Both the position numbers and the translations under genes were made by a program. The notes below the pieces were generated by a model. It saw only the letters and a list, made by a program, of their open reading frames with translations, had not been told where the DNA came from and searched no databases. From Moniliophthora roreri (taxonomy: Eukaryota; Basidiomycota; Agaricomycetes; Agaricales; Marasmiaceae), in assembly GCA_001466705.2 (NCBI GenBank), contig LATX02000100.1:310001-374000 (forward strand): a stretch of DNA of 64,000 nucleotides. Direction: 5' to 3'. Positions 48,190 through 60,496 of this stretch are shown piece by piece (position 1 is the first letter of the stretch; the number at the start of each line of letters is the position of its first letter).

Positions 48190-49438
48190 TCATAGCAACT
48201 TGCCTTCCCTTTTTGCGAGTTGAACTTGTTGGAGTCTTTGACTTCTGAGAGTCATGTGTGTACCAGGAGCAGCTTTCTTCGGTGGGGGCGCTTGGGCGAC
48301 GGGAGCCACTGATGACTGCGATAACGATATCCTGGTGTCGTCTGATGCAAAACCAGGGATACGAATGTTGTGGTTTCTTTCTGGACATACAAGTCAATAG
48401 AGGTTTACGGCGGACTGTAGTTACTGACCGAGGTGAAGTTGAAGGTCCCTAACTTCAAGAGTGTCGCCACCGCGATGTTTGGCAAGTCGACAAGAAAAGT
48501 TGGTGACCGAATCTATAAATTCATCGGCAATAGACAACAACAGCTGGACGTAGCCTGAGTGAGTGTGTTCACGACAGTCACCACAAAGAACCTACGTCTT
48601 CCACTTCAGGCTCAATTTTCACGTTCGGATCGATGCTAGCAACTAGTTCTTGTATCGATCTTCGCATACTCTGATCCCCAGGTGTACTCTTCCTGCGTGA
48701 ACGGTTGTCTTCCAATGTCAACATAGTCGCATCGTCAGGTCGAGCAGTCTGCGCAGGTGTACCTACAAACAGGGGGTCAACACGTATGACGATTGATATC
48801 TGACTGGACACGCACCAACGAGACGCCCAGCAGTGTATCCACCACTCAATGTCGGTCGAGCAGCAGGCCACTGAACGGCGCCCGGATTCGTCGTACCCAA
48901 GGTGGCGCTGATTGGATAGGCCTGGTCTGAAGGAGACGATGTTAAACTAGCCAACGTAGGCGCGCTGTCTTGAGCACTGGATTTGAAGGCAGGATTCACG
49001 GGTGTAGGTGCGGGTGTAGAGGTTCCCGGTGCCTATATATGTATACCTCATTATGAATGTTCCTTTCATGGAAAAACGAAGGATGATACATACCCTCGAC
49101 GGACCGGCAGCAGGTTGCGCACCGGTCAAACCTCCGCCTTTGTGCTTGTCGGCGAATGCCTTTAACTGCAAATCAAGTCAGAAGATTGGCTTTGCAAGCA
49201 CAACCGTACACCATACCTGTAGTATTTGAGTCTCGTTGAGTTTTCCGGCTTTAATCAATGTAGACATGTTGCTAATGAGCAGCTGCGCGACTTTCTCGTT
49301 CGACATCTGTTCTCCGGTCTGATTTTTGAGGAGATTTTGAAGTACATCGATCATATTTGTTCCATTCGGCGTTGCCGGTGAGCCTGCTGAAGTTGCTGGC
49401 TTTGGAGTGCTGGCCTGTGCTGCCCCAGAGTTGTCCAT
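48190..49438 (-). CDS. TAF12: TAF12, histone-fold subunit of TFIID (and SAGA)
   Basis: H2B-like subunit that pairs with TAF4. Start ATG at 49438 ([17 protein letters not shown]). The N-terminal region contains a short helical block ([35 protein letters not shown]) and Pro/Ser-rich spacer. The C-terminal histone fold is spread over two exons: [39 protein letters not shown] and [13 protein letters not shown], matching the TAF12 consensus (IADDFIxSV; LEVxDVQLHLE; IPGF). The tail [19 protein letters not shown] ends at the stop 48190-48192. About five introns; roughly 320 aa. Head to head with RRS1. Confidence 0.9.
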
Positions 49439-49514
49439 CGTGGAGGTTGAAGGTGAGCGCGTATGTGTATGTAAGCTGAATTATTTGATTTTTTTTTCGA
49501 CCCCGACCTCCAGG
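49439..49514. promoter_or_regulatory. 76 bp bidirectional promoter, TAF12 / RRS1
   Basis: Start codons at 49438 (reverse) and 49515 (forward). Contains a T-rich tract on the forward strand (49486-49498), as in nucleosome-depleted promoters. Confidence 0.5.
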
Positions 49515-50664
49515 ATGGATGTGTCAAATATTCTAGCGTCTCATGCAGAGAAGTAGTATGTTATATCCTTCAAAAATGTCTTTCAATCTGTGTTGACTTT
49601 AACTTCAGTCAGTCAGTAACGGTCGAGAAAGAGACACCATTTGACGTAGACGTTGGTTTCCTAACAGTGACTGACCCCAATCCAATCGACGAGGAAACTT
49701 ACAGGTGCGTAATTCGACTTGGTTCTGGTGTTTTGACTCACAGTATGTTATAATAGTGCAAATGTGGAAGAACATCTTCAATCTTTAGCCCGTGACGGCG
49801 TCCAGAATCTTCTTGCAAAGATTTTCAGTCTCCCGACAGAGTCTTCACCCGACGGTCCGCTTGCTCAATTACCCCCTCCTATAACACAACTACCTCGTGC
49901 GAAACCATTACCGAAACCCAAACCGCCAACCAAGTGGGAGCTGTTTGCAAAGGCGAAGGGTATACAGAGGAAGAGGCGAGACAAGAAGGTGTGGGACGAA
50001 GAACGACAAGAGTGGGTCAATAGATGGGGCAAAGATGGAAAAAATAAACAGCTTGAAGAACAATGGATTACAGAGGTTCCTCTTAATGCTGGTGCGTTCA
50101 TCTTTCCTCCACCTCGTTCCCATATGGTTCCTAATCTTTCAATTCAGATCCGGATTATGACCCACGAAAGGTTGCAAAAGCCGAACGAAAAGAGAGAGTG
50201 GCCAACAATGAGAAGCAAAGACTGGCTAACATTGCTCGAGCGCAACAAGTTGCTGGTGCACGAGAAGAACGAAAAGGCGAGATTGATCGTACATTGGCCA
50301 CTTCTCGCGTAAGTACAGCTAGTATGGGCAAATTTGACAAGAAACTGGAGGGCGAAAAGAAGCTTCAGGGAGTCAAACGGAAGGTACGGCAAATTTGTCC
50401 AATGCTATTGCACATTTAAGCCAACTTTTTCTCTTACAGTTTCAGCCCAACGAAAAGCCTGTCGAGCAAGAAAAGAAGGCATCTCTGGCCTTACTCTCGC
50501 GGATGGAAAGTGACTCCAAGATGATGAGGCAAGAGCCTGTACCCGAGGAAAGTGTCTTCGACGTTCGCAAAGCAGTTCGCCATGCGAGCAAAGGTCAAGG
50601 TGGTGTCGCTCTAGGAAGAGCAGTTAGCGGTGGTAAAGGGAAAAAAGTCGGGAAGAGAAAATAA
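49515..50664 (+). CDS. RRS1: RRS1, ribosome biogenesis regulatory protein
   Basis: Nucleolar assembly factor that with Rpf2 brings 5S RNP into pre-60S particles; about 300 aa. Start MDVSNILASHAEKYQSVTVE. The core matches the family: PFDVDVGFLTVTDPNPID, LARDGVQNLLAKIFSLPTE, LPRAKPLPKPKPPTKWELFA, KAKGIQRKRRDKKVWDEERQ and EWVNRWGKDGKNK. It is followed by a KRK-rich helical C-terminal part (ADPDYDPRKVAKAERKERV region) and a basic end GGKGKKVGKRK that should target the nucleolus. Four introns. Intact. Confidence 0.92.
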
Positions 50665-50898
50665 GCGAGGCTTTTCTTCCTTACTTCACTCTGTGATCAT
50701 GATCGTTCACACATACTAAAAATTTATTCTAGTCAATGATGCTACAGTAGACATAAAGTACCGGCCATAGAGACAGGTTATGATGCAGTAAGGTCTGTAA
50801 CGACTGTATAGTACAAGAGAATGAACAAGCATAAGCATACTAGCTTGCATAGCGAATTGTCATCCGATTGCCATCAAAACCCAAGTCACCGTGAATTT

Positions 50899-51997
50899 CT
50901 ACCGTCCAAACTCTGGAGGAAGTCGCTTCAAGTCTGCCTTTCCTTCTTCAACCCATTTCTTCTTCACCAGCTTCTCCTTCTCCTGGAAGTACAAACGGTA
51001 CACCAGCTTTATCGTTCCTTCACTAACGCCAGCAACGTCGCCGATCTCTTTGAGAGACCGACCCTTTCCAAGCAAATGAGAGGTAAAGTAGATGGCACCG
51101 CCAGCGATGGACACTGGACTACGACCATCAGCGATACCATGCTCCCTCGCAGCCACGATAATGTCAGCACAGTATGACTGCACGTTCGGGGGTAGGTCCA
51201 AATGATTGCAATAACGCGACACCAAGGTCTCCGGACCCGCCGATGTGGCCGGTGCAGATGTATGGGCAGAGGCACCAGGTGTGAGATTGAATGCCTGCTC
51301 AAGTGCCTTGTAGCACTGACCAAGCGCTTTTTTCGTTACGTGGGTGAGAGTGCAGATTTCTCTGAACGTTCGTGGAACATGAGCTTGTCGGCATGCAATG
51401 AAGATGCAGGCAGCAATAATGGCCTCGAGAGGTTTGCCACGAAGGAGTTTTTCTTCATCGGAACGCTTATAGAGCTGTTTGGCAATGTCGCTGATTGTTT
51501 TAGGAAGGGAGAACTGATCGCACCAGTTGGAGATATCACGGAAGGCTGTGAGGAGGTTGCGCTCTGAGCGCGAATTCTGAGAACGTGAGGCCGCCCGTTG
51601 CAATTCGCGTGCTAATCCAGAACCACCGTCTTGAAAACTGATGACTGTATCCAGCTGTTCAATGCCTTCCATGAGGGGATCAGAAGCAGCTCCAACACGA
51701 GAAGGGTCATCTCCTTCGTCATTAGCGAATGTCTGTGCAGGATTAGAATTAGTGGTACAGCGGATGTGACATCAACAAACGTACCCGCCACTCGCTACGA
51801 GTGTCAACTATCCGGTCACCCAGAACTAAACCACAGTTTCCGCATACTAGATCTCCGGAGCCGAATTCTTCGACAATATTCGGGTTTGGGTCTCTGCATT
51901 CAGGACAAATCAATCGCACAGCGAGGTCGGGTGCGAAGGTCGGCTGGATGGCCTTAGTCGAAGGTTGAGCAAGTGGAAAAGGTTGAGAGTACGCCAT
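50899..51997 (-). CDS. SUA7: Transcription initiation factor TFIIB
   Basis: General factor bridging TBP and RNA polymerase II; about 340 aa with two introns or so. Start ATG at 51997 ([18 protein letters not shown]). Zinc ribbon [34 protein letters not shown] is followed by the B-reader/linker ([20 protein letters not shown]). Two cyclin folds follow: [40 protein letters not shown], then [40 protein letters not shown] and [20 protein letters not shown]. It ends [11 protein letters not shown] Ala/Ser-rich spacer ([14 protein letters not shown]) joins the folds. No anomaly seen. Confidence 0.95.
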
Positions 51998-52943
51998 GCA
52001 GTCTTTCTAAGTTCTTAGAATCTCAAATGCCGAAGGCCAATGACTCTGGTCGGTGAAAAACTATGCCTTCGGGGTTAGGAGAAATACGTGAAGTCTTCAT
52101 GAAAACATCAGTGAGTCTGCAAGAACCTACCGAAACGTCTGTCTATCCCCACAGCTCTTATAATGACTAATACTGCAGTTCCTACGTCAAAAACTGGGTC
52201 TTGCTCGAAGCTGACGGCGACCAGGTGATGGTGGTTGCGGTTAAAGGGTTTTCGTCGCTGACGAACAATGGCTAGAGATGCTGAGGTCAGCAGCACAGCC
52301 TTTGCACTGACAGTGACAGCACTCGTCTCATGATTTCGGGACTGTCGACGTCCGCGACTCCGAGCACTCCTTCCATGACCTTTGGGCGCCTCCCATTCCG
52401 GGTAATTTCTTTTGTATTTCTGGTGTGCAACACCTGGCTCTCTCTCACTACTTTGTTCCCATCAGTCATCCCCCGCTGAATTTGGCACATGTCAGGCAAC
52501 AACTACGTCAAGAAGACTCTGAAATCGCATGCTCTGATGGAGATCTGGGTTTGAAGGCTGACCTGTTAGGCGGACTGATACTCGCAATCACACTTCGCTA
52601 CCATATTCCACATGTCGACATAATCACAAGATACTCCTTCGAGCTATTTAAATTCGACTATCTTTTCTGATTCTCTCGGGATGTTTCTTACGGGATTTCC
52701 GAAGGGTAGTTTTCGCTTCCTCAAGTGGCTGTCCCTCATAGGACTTGAGGATGCTTTCTTAAGGACTTTAGGCTTTCTCCAACTCTAAATTCCGAATATT
52801 TCAGTGGACGGACTGTCTATTCTCAAGATCACCAAGTGAAGCGATGTGAACAATGGTGTTTGATACCGTTTTATCCATGTGGTCGCCTAAGATCTGTTGC
52901 TCTTCTGGTTACTAGTCTTACGTGTGGGGCGTTCTCGGAGCAA
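51998..52943. other. Intergenic region TFIIB - S28 peptidase, no gene seen
   Basis: About 0.95 kb. Short open frames near 52108-52296, 52287-52502 (reverse) and 52425-52670 (forward) overlap each other and carry no motif. The right part is the peptidase upstream region. Confidence 0.45.
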
Positions 52944-52950
52944 TATATAA
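52944..52950 (+). promoter_or_regulatory. TATA box of the S28 peptidase
   Basis: TATATAA, 76 bp upstream of the start codon at 53020. Confidence 0.5.
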
Positions 52951-53019
52951 TTGGCTTGGCCGACTAGCTCCCTCCAAGCCTTCCTTTGCGACAGCCCTCC
53001 CAGGAGCTGCTCTGCGACC

Positions 53020-55380
53020 ATGATTGTCCCGGCACTGGTATCTTTCTCTCTGTTATTGGCGCATATCGCCTCAGCACGCCTTCCGGACGGTCGCCTACAC
53101 GCCAACCTCCCAAGGCCACCAGCTTTGCCAATCATCCCGTTTGCCAATGAAGGACCAGTGACTGGTCGTGATGGTTCCGAACTCCCGCCGTACAGTGAGT
53201 ATTCGCTCGTAACCAAAATGACTTGGTACTTATAGCTCTTTGCAGACACAACCTACTACTTCGATCAACTGGTCAGCAAGCTAAGTTTACGCGATTTCGA
53301 GAACACCGAGGACTAACGCCGCTTCAGATTGATCATAACAACCCTTCTCTGGGGACTTTCAAGCAACGGTACTGGCACACATATGAATTCTACGAACCAG
53401 GTGTGCTGCCATGCCGTATTTAGCATCTGAAATGACGCAAACTCTCTGGCAGGTGGCCCTATCATCCTTATGACACCGGGAGAGGCGAATGCAGAACGTA
53501 AGTTACGGTCTCGACACTCGGATGGGAGGGCGTTCATAATCCAATTCAGGATACACTGCATACCTGACGAATAGCACAATCAATGGTCTTATCGCACAGC
53601 AGCAGAATGGGTCGGTTATCATTATCGAACATCGTTTCTATGGAACCAGCAACCCTTATCCTGACCTGTCCGGGAAGAGCTTCGCGGTCCACAACATCCA
53701 ACAGGCTATTGATGATTTGGAGTACTTCGCTAAGAACGTCAAACTCCCCATGCCCAACGGGGAAAACCTTGGCCCTGACAAGGCGCCATGGATAATGGTC
53801 GGAGGTAGTTACTCAGGTACACGCATAGACATAGACTGAAGGTTATCTTGATTCAAATGCTGATCCGAAATTTTTCATTTAGGTGCTCTGACTGGATGGA
53901 CCATGGTCAAGTGAGGTTTTGAGTGGCGCATGTGGATCCCATCTAACCTCAATCGACAGCAAACCTGGGCTCTTCTGGGCCGGATACTCATCTTCAGGGG
54001 TCGTTGAGGCTATCTTGTGAGAGCAGGTATTCCATTTGCCTCGTTCATTTACTGAATTGCTGGTAGTGACTATTGGGAATACTTCGAACCCATTCGCCAG
54101 AACATGGCAAAGAACTGCTCCGCCGATGTCGAGGCCGCAATTGCCCATGTCGATGAAGTCTTTTCGGGTACTAATACAACTGCGATTCAAGCCCTCAAGG
54201 AGAACTTTGGATTGAACGAACTTTCTCATTTGGATGACGTTGCAGGCGCGCGTAAGTAGCCCTGAAGTCCAACGGATATCATCAGCTCTAATTCTTGCGG
54301 TCTAGTCAGAAACAATCTGTGGGATTGGCAGTCACTCCAACCCAATTCTGGCCCCAATACCGTGTTCCGCCAGTTCTGTGACGCTCTTGAAGTCAAGAAT
54401 GGCGTGAGTGCACCAGCTGAAGGATGGGGTAGCGAACACGCTGTTGCCGCCTGGGGTGCTTTCTGGCGGGATGGCTATCTCTCTAATCGTGAGTCCACAC
54501 GAAATCCGATCCTAAATTCGTAACGACTGACGGGTAATTTACAGTCTGCGGCAATAACTCCGTTGAGTAAGAGCACCAACACCGAACTTGGTCATTCATT
54601 CATTCCTTTTTTCAGGGACTGTCTCGGAAGTTATGATCCAACCCAGGATTACTACACTGACACCAGCGTTGATAACGCTGGCAGATCCTGGTTCTGGTTT
54701 GTGTACGTATCATACGTTGGACGTCGGTGTCTTGCAAGGCTGATATCCACTCAGATGTAATGAAGTTGGCTACTTGCAGGATGGTCCACCACCCGCTGTA
54801 CCCGCTGTTGTCACTCGTCTTGTCCAACCTGATTATGATTTGGTATGTTCTCTTTCCATCGGAATTCGTTATTGTGATATTCACCGTATTATCAGCGCCA
54901 ATGCCAATGGATGTTCTCTGACGTCTTCGATTCACCACCTGACATGGAAGGCGGCGTCAAGGCAACGAATGAGAAGTATGGCGGGTGGAATCTCAAGGTC
55001 GACCGGCTATTCTTTGCGAACGGCGTTCGTGAGTATCTTGGGTGATAACCATCTTCCACAACGCTTACTGACATACGTTAGGTGATCCATGGCGAGAAGC
55101 TACTGTTTCTGCACAGGGATTGAATGTCCCTAGCACGGAACGAATGCCAATTGCTGTCGGAGATGGTTTTCATTGTTCTGATCTCTCCGTTGCACGTGCT
55201 GCTGTTGACCCCACCATCGCCGCTGTCCAGAAACAGGCCCTTGCTTCGATGAAGATTTGGCTTGCCGAATGGCCAGCATACAAGACTGTGAAGAGATCCG
55301 AAGTACCCTCTGTGGCTCGTCGCTCTGCGGGATCACCAAAACGTGTAAACCCATGGTTCAGGGATCCTGTAGTGGCTTGA
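53020..55380 (+). CDS. Secreted serine peptidase S28 (prolyl carboxypeptidase / DPP2-like)
   Basis: Start ATG gives MIVPALVSFSLLLAHIASA, a signal peptide. About 560 aa after roughly ten introns. Family landmarks: FDQLIDHNNPS..TFKQRYWHTYEFY, GGPIILMTPGEANA, IIIEHRFYGTSNPYPDLSG, then the nucleophile GGSYSGALTGW (near 53800, split by an intron), LFWAGYSSSGVVEA, a helical cap, FANGVRDPWREATVSA (catalytic Asp) and GDGFHCSDL (catalytic His). Several N-x-S/T sites (NCSADV, GTNTTA, LTNSTI) fit a secreted glycoprotein. These enzymes remove residues next to proline and work with other extracellular peptidases on Pro-rich substrates. Intact. Confidence 0.9.
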
Positions 55381-55582
55381 GTATGTAGCACCTGAAATGA
55401 ACAATGTAACTATACGTCTGGATAATCAGTGGCGCATTGGTGACTCATAGATGAATCAAAATACTGGATGGCGGACGCGGCGTCCAATCGTTGAGTTTTC
55501 CCTATACATAGCTACTTTAAAAACAGTACCGGTGCGGGACAAACAAAGTAACCCTTCTCCTTGGGCGTACGAGGCACGCGTG

Positions 55583-57710
55583 CTACTTTTTAAGGTTCCT
55601 CTTCGCTGCGCTCTTATCACTGCGTACTCTCCCTTTGGTAGCCGAACCGACGCCGTGTTTTCCTTTGCCCTTCTTGGCGGCTGCACTTTTTCTTTCTCTG
55701 TTCCTGTCCTTGCCCTGGATCTTCAACTCCGAACCTGAACCCTTCCCAGGTACTGCCAGTGCCATTCTCGCCTTCTTCTTCGCAAGTCGTCTCGCCAAAC
55801 GAGTCGAATCAGTCGCCTTCGCTTTTTTCCTTTCCTCCTTTGAGAGATGCACGAGCTTCTCTCCGAGACTTGGATCTCCTTTAGGAACGGATACAGACGC
55901 GGAATGACGAGATGGGAATTTCATGGAAGACTTAGAAGCTTTGACAGACGATGACACTTTGGTAGCTACCCCTGGCAAAGTCTTGCACCGCTCAACACGG
56001 AGTTTTCTTTTGGCAAGCTTGAGTTTGGAAGGTTCGAGCGCTAAGACTTCATCGACACATTCTCGGTCCTGTGAACCGGTTGATGAATGGGTGAGACAGA
56101 TGGAAGGGAACCCGCAATGAACTCACGGTAAACTGGACGTAAGCGAACCCCTTGCCTAACTGAGTTTCTTTATCCCGAATGATTCTGACCCGCTTCACCC
56201 ATCTCTGTAGCTTGCTAGCACCCTTCTCATCACCCCGTTCCTCTTCGTCATTAGGCAGTATCAGCCGTGGTCCCTTTTCGGCGATAATCAGGCCCTCGAA
56301 GAACGCTCTGACATCTTCTTCCCGGTTTTCGAAATCCAGGTTACCCACGAACACGCATCGTTTAGGGTCTGTATCAGTCTTGATAACCTGATTCTCGTTG
56401 TCAGCGGTAGCAGCTAAAGCATTCTTCGCTGCAACATCAACACGGATGATACGTCCCATGAAGGTTGTCCCATCACACGCTTCCTTAGCAAGACTCGCTG
56501 CTTCGTACGGGTCCATGATTACAGGGGGAGGAGGAAGATTTGACTTTGTAGATGCGGAAGTGTCTCGAGCTGGATGTCCGAAAACGATGTAGGCGTGGAC
56601 ATTGTCGGCAGACTCATGGAAATCTTGTTTAATAAAGGCCACTTTTTTCTTCTGCGCGGGAGTGAGGAACTCCTTCGTGCTTTCGCCCTCGGCATTCTGA
56701 TCCCTCCACGACGATGTCCGCTCAATATTGTGTTGTCGTGGTTGCGCTTTACGCGAGCTGGCACCCTTCGATTTTGATGAGCTGCCAGCGTTATCTTTTC
56801 CATTGTCAGGTAGTTCGCTTGTCGGTGTGGCGAATGAGACTGAGCGGAACCGGATTGATTCAACCTTGGGCTTTGGGCCGGTGGTAGACATCAATGATAC
56901 TATGTGACGTTGAAGCTGCTTCCGGAGAGGCTATAGTTTTGCGGTTAGCAGAAAAGCGGGTAAAGAACCGTCGGAACGTACCTTCTTCTGGGCGACTTCT
57001 ACGCTTAAATTCCCAACGAAAATTGTTCTAGCATTTCGCTGATCCATTGTTTCATCTGTAGGCACGAACTTGACTTTCATGTTTTTCGATTTGGTGTTTC
57101 GCTTGAGTGACTGGGCAAGAGACTCATGCTGTGGGGGAGTGTCCGTCTCAGAACTAGAGTCGGTATCCTCAACTGCGTCTCTGTCGTTGTCGCCATCGTC
57201 TTCAAGATCTCTTTCTTCTTCGTCTTTGACCTTTACTTTCCCTTTGAGTGACTTCTGGAGATAGGCGTCCTCCAAGTCGGAGTTGTCCTCGTTGCCATCA
57301 CTTTCCCCTGCATCATCGCTCTTTAAACCTGAGCCAGAAGCTCTTCTCTTCTTCCCTCCCCGCTGTTGTCCCGAGAATCTGTCTTCCTTCTGCTTGGAAT
57401 CAGATCGTACTTCCAACTTCGTGTCCATCCCATTCTTGTGTCGTTTGTGCGAGTTTGAGGGCTCTGCGTTGTGTTTTCGCTTCAATTGACCGCTATGTAC
57501 GACACCAAAGATAACACTTGGGGATGATGCTTCTGCAGAAGTTTCTGAAGTTGTGGCTTGAGGTCGCAATTGTTTTGCAATCGGGGTCTACATCTGGTTC
57601 AATATGACACAAGTCTAGTGTATCTGAGAACATACCGGATTTTTGAAGAGCGCATCGAGCTCAGTGTCAATTTTCTTCCCATTGCCAGCAAGGAGAGAGG
57701 AAAGTGCCAT
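55583..57710 (-). CDS. NOP12: NOP12/RBM34-like nucleolar RNA-binding protein (two RRMs)
   Basis: Pre-60S factor needed for 25S rRNA processing in yeast; about 600 aa. Start ATG at 57710 (MALSSLLAGNGKKIDTELDA). A first intron leads to TPIAKQLRPQATTS, an acidic/Lys-rich region, then RRM1 (RTIFVGNLSVEVAQKKPLRK..VESIRFRSVSF). RRM1 is interrupted by a long Ser/Lys insert before NVHAYIVFGHPA, as in Nop12 and RBM34. RRM2 follows (KRCVFVGNLDFENREEDVRA; LGKGFAYVQFTDRECVDEV). The tail is very basic (RLARRLAKKKARMAL; SDKSAAKRNLKK). Acidic linkers and KKGKGK runs fit the nucleolus. Stop at 55583-55585. Confidence 0.88.
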
Positions 57711-58501
57711 CAAAAGTTTCCAGCGCAAAAAACGGCGGAGTTTGTGGTCGACGTAGATAGATCCTCGGCTTACGGCTTCTTTTCTGACTACCATCCTCTT
57801 CAGCCTCATGAGAATTATCAGATATCTCAATTCATCCGATTTTCTCCAAATGACCGGATGCTGAAGCTCCGTTGCTCCATTCTCTATCCGCAAGTTCACG
57901 AGGTGTGAATACAGGTTGATGCCAACAGCGCGCCCACTGTCATCGAAATCAGGCTACACCCGAAGAAAATATAACTCTGGATGGCTAGAATTCTCTGGAA
58001 ACTACGCCTGAGAAGGTGAACTGTGACACCATCCCAGCAGTCATCCCATACCGACGCGCCCGCCCAGTCACCATCTTGACGTGGTGGCGGTAGCATTTAT
58101 TATCAGTGCTCTCCTACGTATCGCTCTGGGCACACAACACGCGGCTCCATTAGAAGAATGACCTCATCGGGCACGGTGGTAATGGCGGGTGGATCTGCGG
58201 CATTATCAAGACAACGCCAACTTAGGACAATCTTCGTATGTTGTTTTGTGTTGCCGTCACCATGGATGAGGTCTAATACCTGACCCTTTTAGATTTCAGA
58301 TCAACCGGTCATGAAACTGGCCATTTCGGATTCACAACAATCTTCGTAACGAAGCTTTCGCCTGGCGGTTCGATTGGAATGCAATGGCGCCGGAAACTCG
58401 ACAATTCGGAGATTCCGTACCGTTTCTAATTGAGATATCATATATTTCCAGGCTTATTCTGATGGTCTCTATCTGGCAATGACAAGCGGACGGTGGATGT
58501 T
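57711..58501. other. Divergent intergenic region NOP12 - P450, no gene seen
   Basis: About 0.8 kb upstream of both genes. The open frame continuing upstream of the NOP12 start (to 57899) is leader, since conservation starts at 57710. No other gene signal. Confidence 0.45.
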
Positions 58502-58508
58502 TATAAAG
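58502..58508 (+). promoter_or_regulatory. TATA box of the P450
   Basis: TATAAAG, 41 bp upstream of the start codon at 58543. Confidence 0.5.
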
Positions 58509-58542
58509 TGTAAAGTGTCAAGAGTAACATCCGTCCATTCCC

Positions 58543-60496
58543 ATGGCCCCCATACTCATACTAGCATGCATACTCTGTGCATCATACGTTCTGGCTGTTG
58601 GTGCTTACAGACTTTTCTTGCATCCCCTCAGGAAATTCCCGGGACCAAAACTGGCTGCACTGACTACTTTTTATCGTGCTTATCATGACGTCGTCAAGGA
58701 CGGCAAGTTTGTCTACCATTTGCAGGATCTCCACAAAGTTTATGGTATGCAAAACAACTTTCATCCACAATATAACATACTCATCGAAGAAATGCCTAGG
58801 CCCTGTTGTGAGAGTTGGTCCAGACACAGTAATGCCATCTCTTTATAGCTCTCGTCCCATCTGGAACTTATGGCGCAATGTTTAGCTGCATTTCTCCACT
58901 GTCGATGCTTACCATGACATATACACTCGTGGATCAACCTTTGGAAAATCTCGGTCGCTTTACAATGCCTTCCCATTCCCGGAGGCATCAGGTACTTACT
59001 TGGATATGAATAAAGCAAAGGAACGAAGAGGGATTATCCATCCTCTTTTCTCGCGACGATCCATTTTGAAACTGGAGAATGTTGTTCAGAAGAATGTGAG
59101 TTCATGAGTAGCCTTTCATGTATTGGCTCCATCGTCCTGATACTGATCAAGGTCGACCGCCTTATCTCACGGCTTCAATCATTTTCGAGCAAGGATCAGA
59201 TCGATATGAACCAAGCGATTAGGAGCGTCACTATGGACATCATATCCTCGTACTGCTTTGCCAATTCTTTCAATACCGTCAGCGATCCCTACTTCGAGCA
59301 TCCGCTGACGACTGCTCAACGAGCAGCTGTCGACACCCTTCAGGTGCAGAAACATTTTCCTATTCTGATCGACATTGGCCTCAACATGCCCCGGTGGTTC
59401 GTTGCCAAGCTGAATCCATCGTTCCTTGTGTGGCTGGATCAAAAGAAAGTCTTCGAGTCTCAAATCGAGACCTACATGAAGGACGATTCTGAGCTGCAAC
59501 TCGTAGAACACGAGACCATATATCACCATTTGCTTGCACCTCAGAAAGGATCAGGGAGTACTCATATTCCACGTCCTTCAAAGGCATCCCTTGTGTCCGA
59601 GGCATTTAATTTGATTAGTGCCGGAAGCGAAACGGTGGCAAGCGCCTGTACCGTTGGGATTTCTCATGCATTGCGGAAACCTTCAATCGTCAGGCGTCTT
59701 GTCAGTGAACTTCAAGAAGCATGGCCCGTCCGTGATATGCACGTTAGCTACACTGTGCTGGAGAAGCTACCTTACCTCGTACGTTTATAGTTGCCAAAAT
59801 TCCAGTATCTATTACTTATTTTCCCTTTTTCAGACCGCCTTTGTTAAGGAATGCCTCCGGTGCTCTCATGGTGTCGTCACTCCTCTTCCACGAATAGTAG
59901 GACCGGAGGATGCCTCAATTGGAGGGTATTATGTCCCTCGCGGAGTACGTTCAAATATATTGCGCCCATAGTTTCTGGAAATGAGGTTCTAATCGAGTCC
60001 CACAGACTATTGTTGAAATGAGCTGTGTCTTTCTCCACTGCAACTCCGATGTATTCCCAAATCCTCTCGAGTTCTCACCGGAGCGCTGGCTCCAACCCAA
60101 TTCTAAAGAAATCGAATCCCAGTACTTGGTACCCTTCTCCAGGGGTCCGCGAACTTGGTGAGCGCTCAGTTCCTTCCCATGACCCAGAGCAGACGACTAA
60201 CTACCTCCTTCGGAACAATAGCCTGGGTCAAAAGTGAGTTATCTGCTGTTCGCGTGACGCTTGCGCTCATGTTGGCTTTAGCCTGGCATGGTGTGAGCTA
60301 TACCTGATTTTGGGTAATCTGTTCCGGAAATTCGACTTCACTATCTGCGACGCGAGGTATGCGCAATCTTTCTGATCTTTACCATGCCGCTCATCGATTC
60401 TCCTATGATAGCAATGATGATTACACTCAGTTCAGAGAATTATTTATTCCGTCATGGAATTGTAGACCTTTACAGGCTAAAATCCGAGCAATCTAA
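58543..60496 (+). CDS. Cytochrome P450 monooxygenase, microsomal type
   Basis: Haem-thiolate monooxygenase anchored in the ER, about 500 aa from roughly nine exons. N-terminal helix MAPILILACILCASYVLAVG is followed by the hinge LFLHPLRKFPGPKLAAL. I-helix motif AFNLISAGSETVASA, K-helix KECLR (ExxR), FSPERW (PERF) and the haem loop FSRGPRTCLGQNLAWCELY with the cysteine ligand, rebuilt across two introns at about 60153-60287, are all present. Apparent stops near 58830, 58887 and 60158 fall inside introns, so the gene looks complete; it ends LQAKIRAI at 60496. The I-helix has AGSET where many have AGxDT/ET, still workable. The family resembles fungal P450s of secondary metabolism or aromatic degradation, but the substrate is unknown and no partner biosynthetic gene lies nearby. 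Confidence 0.85.

Noticed and set aside
52108..52670. Three short overlapping frames upstream of the S28 peptidase
   Set aside because: No conserved motif, no intron logic, and they contradict each other in strand.
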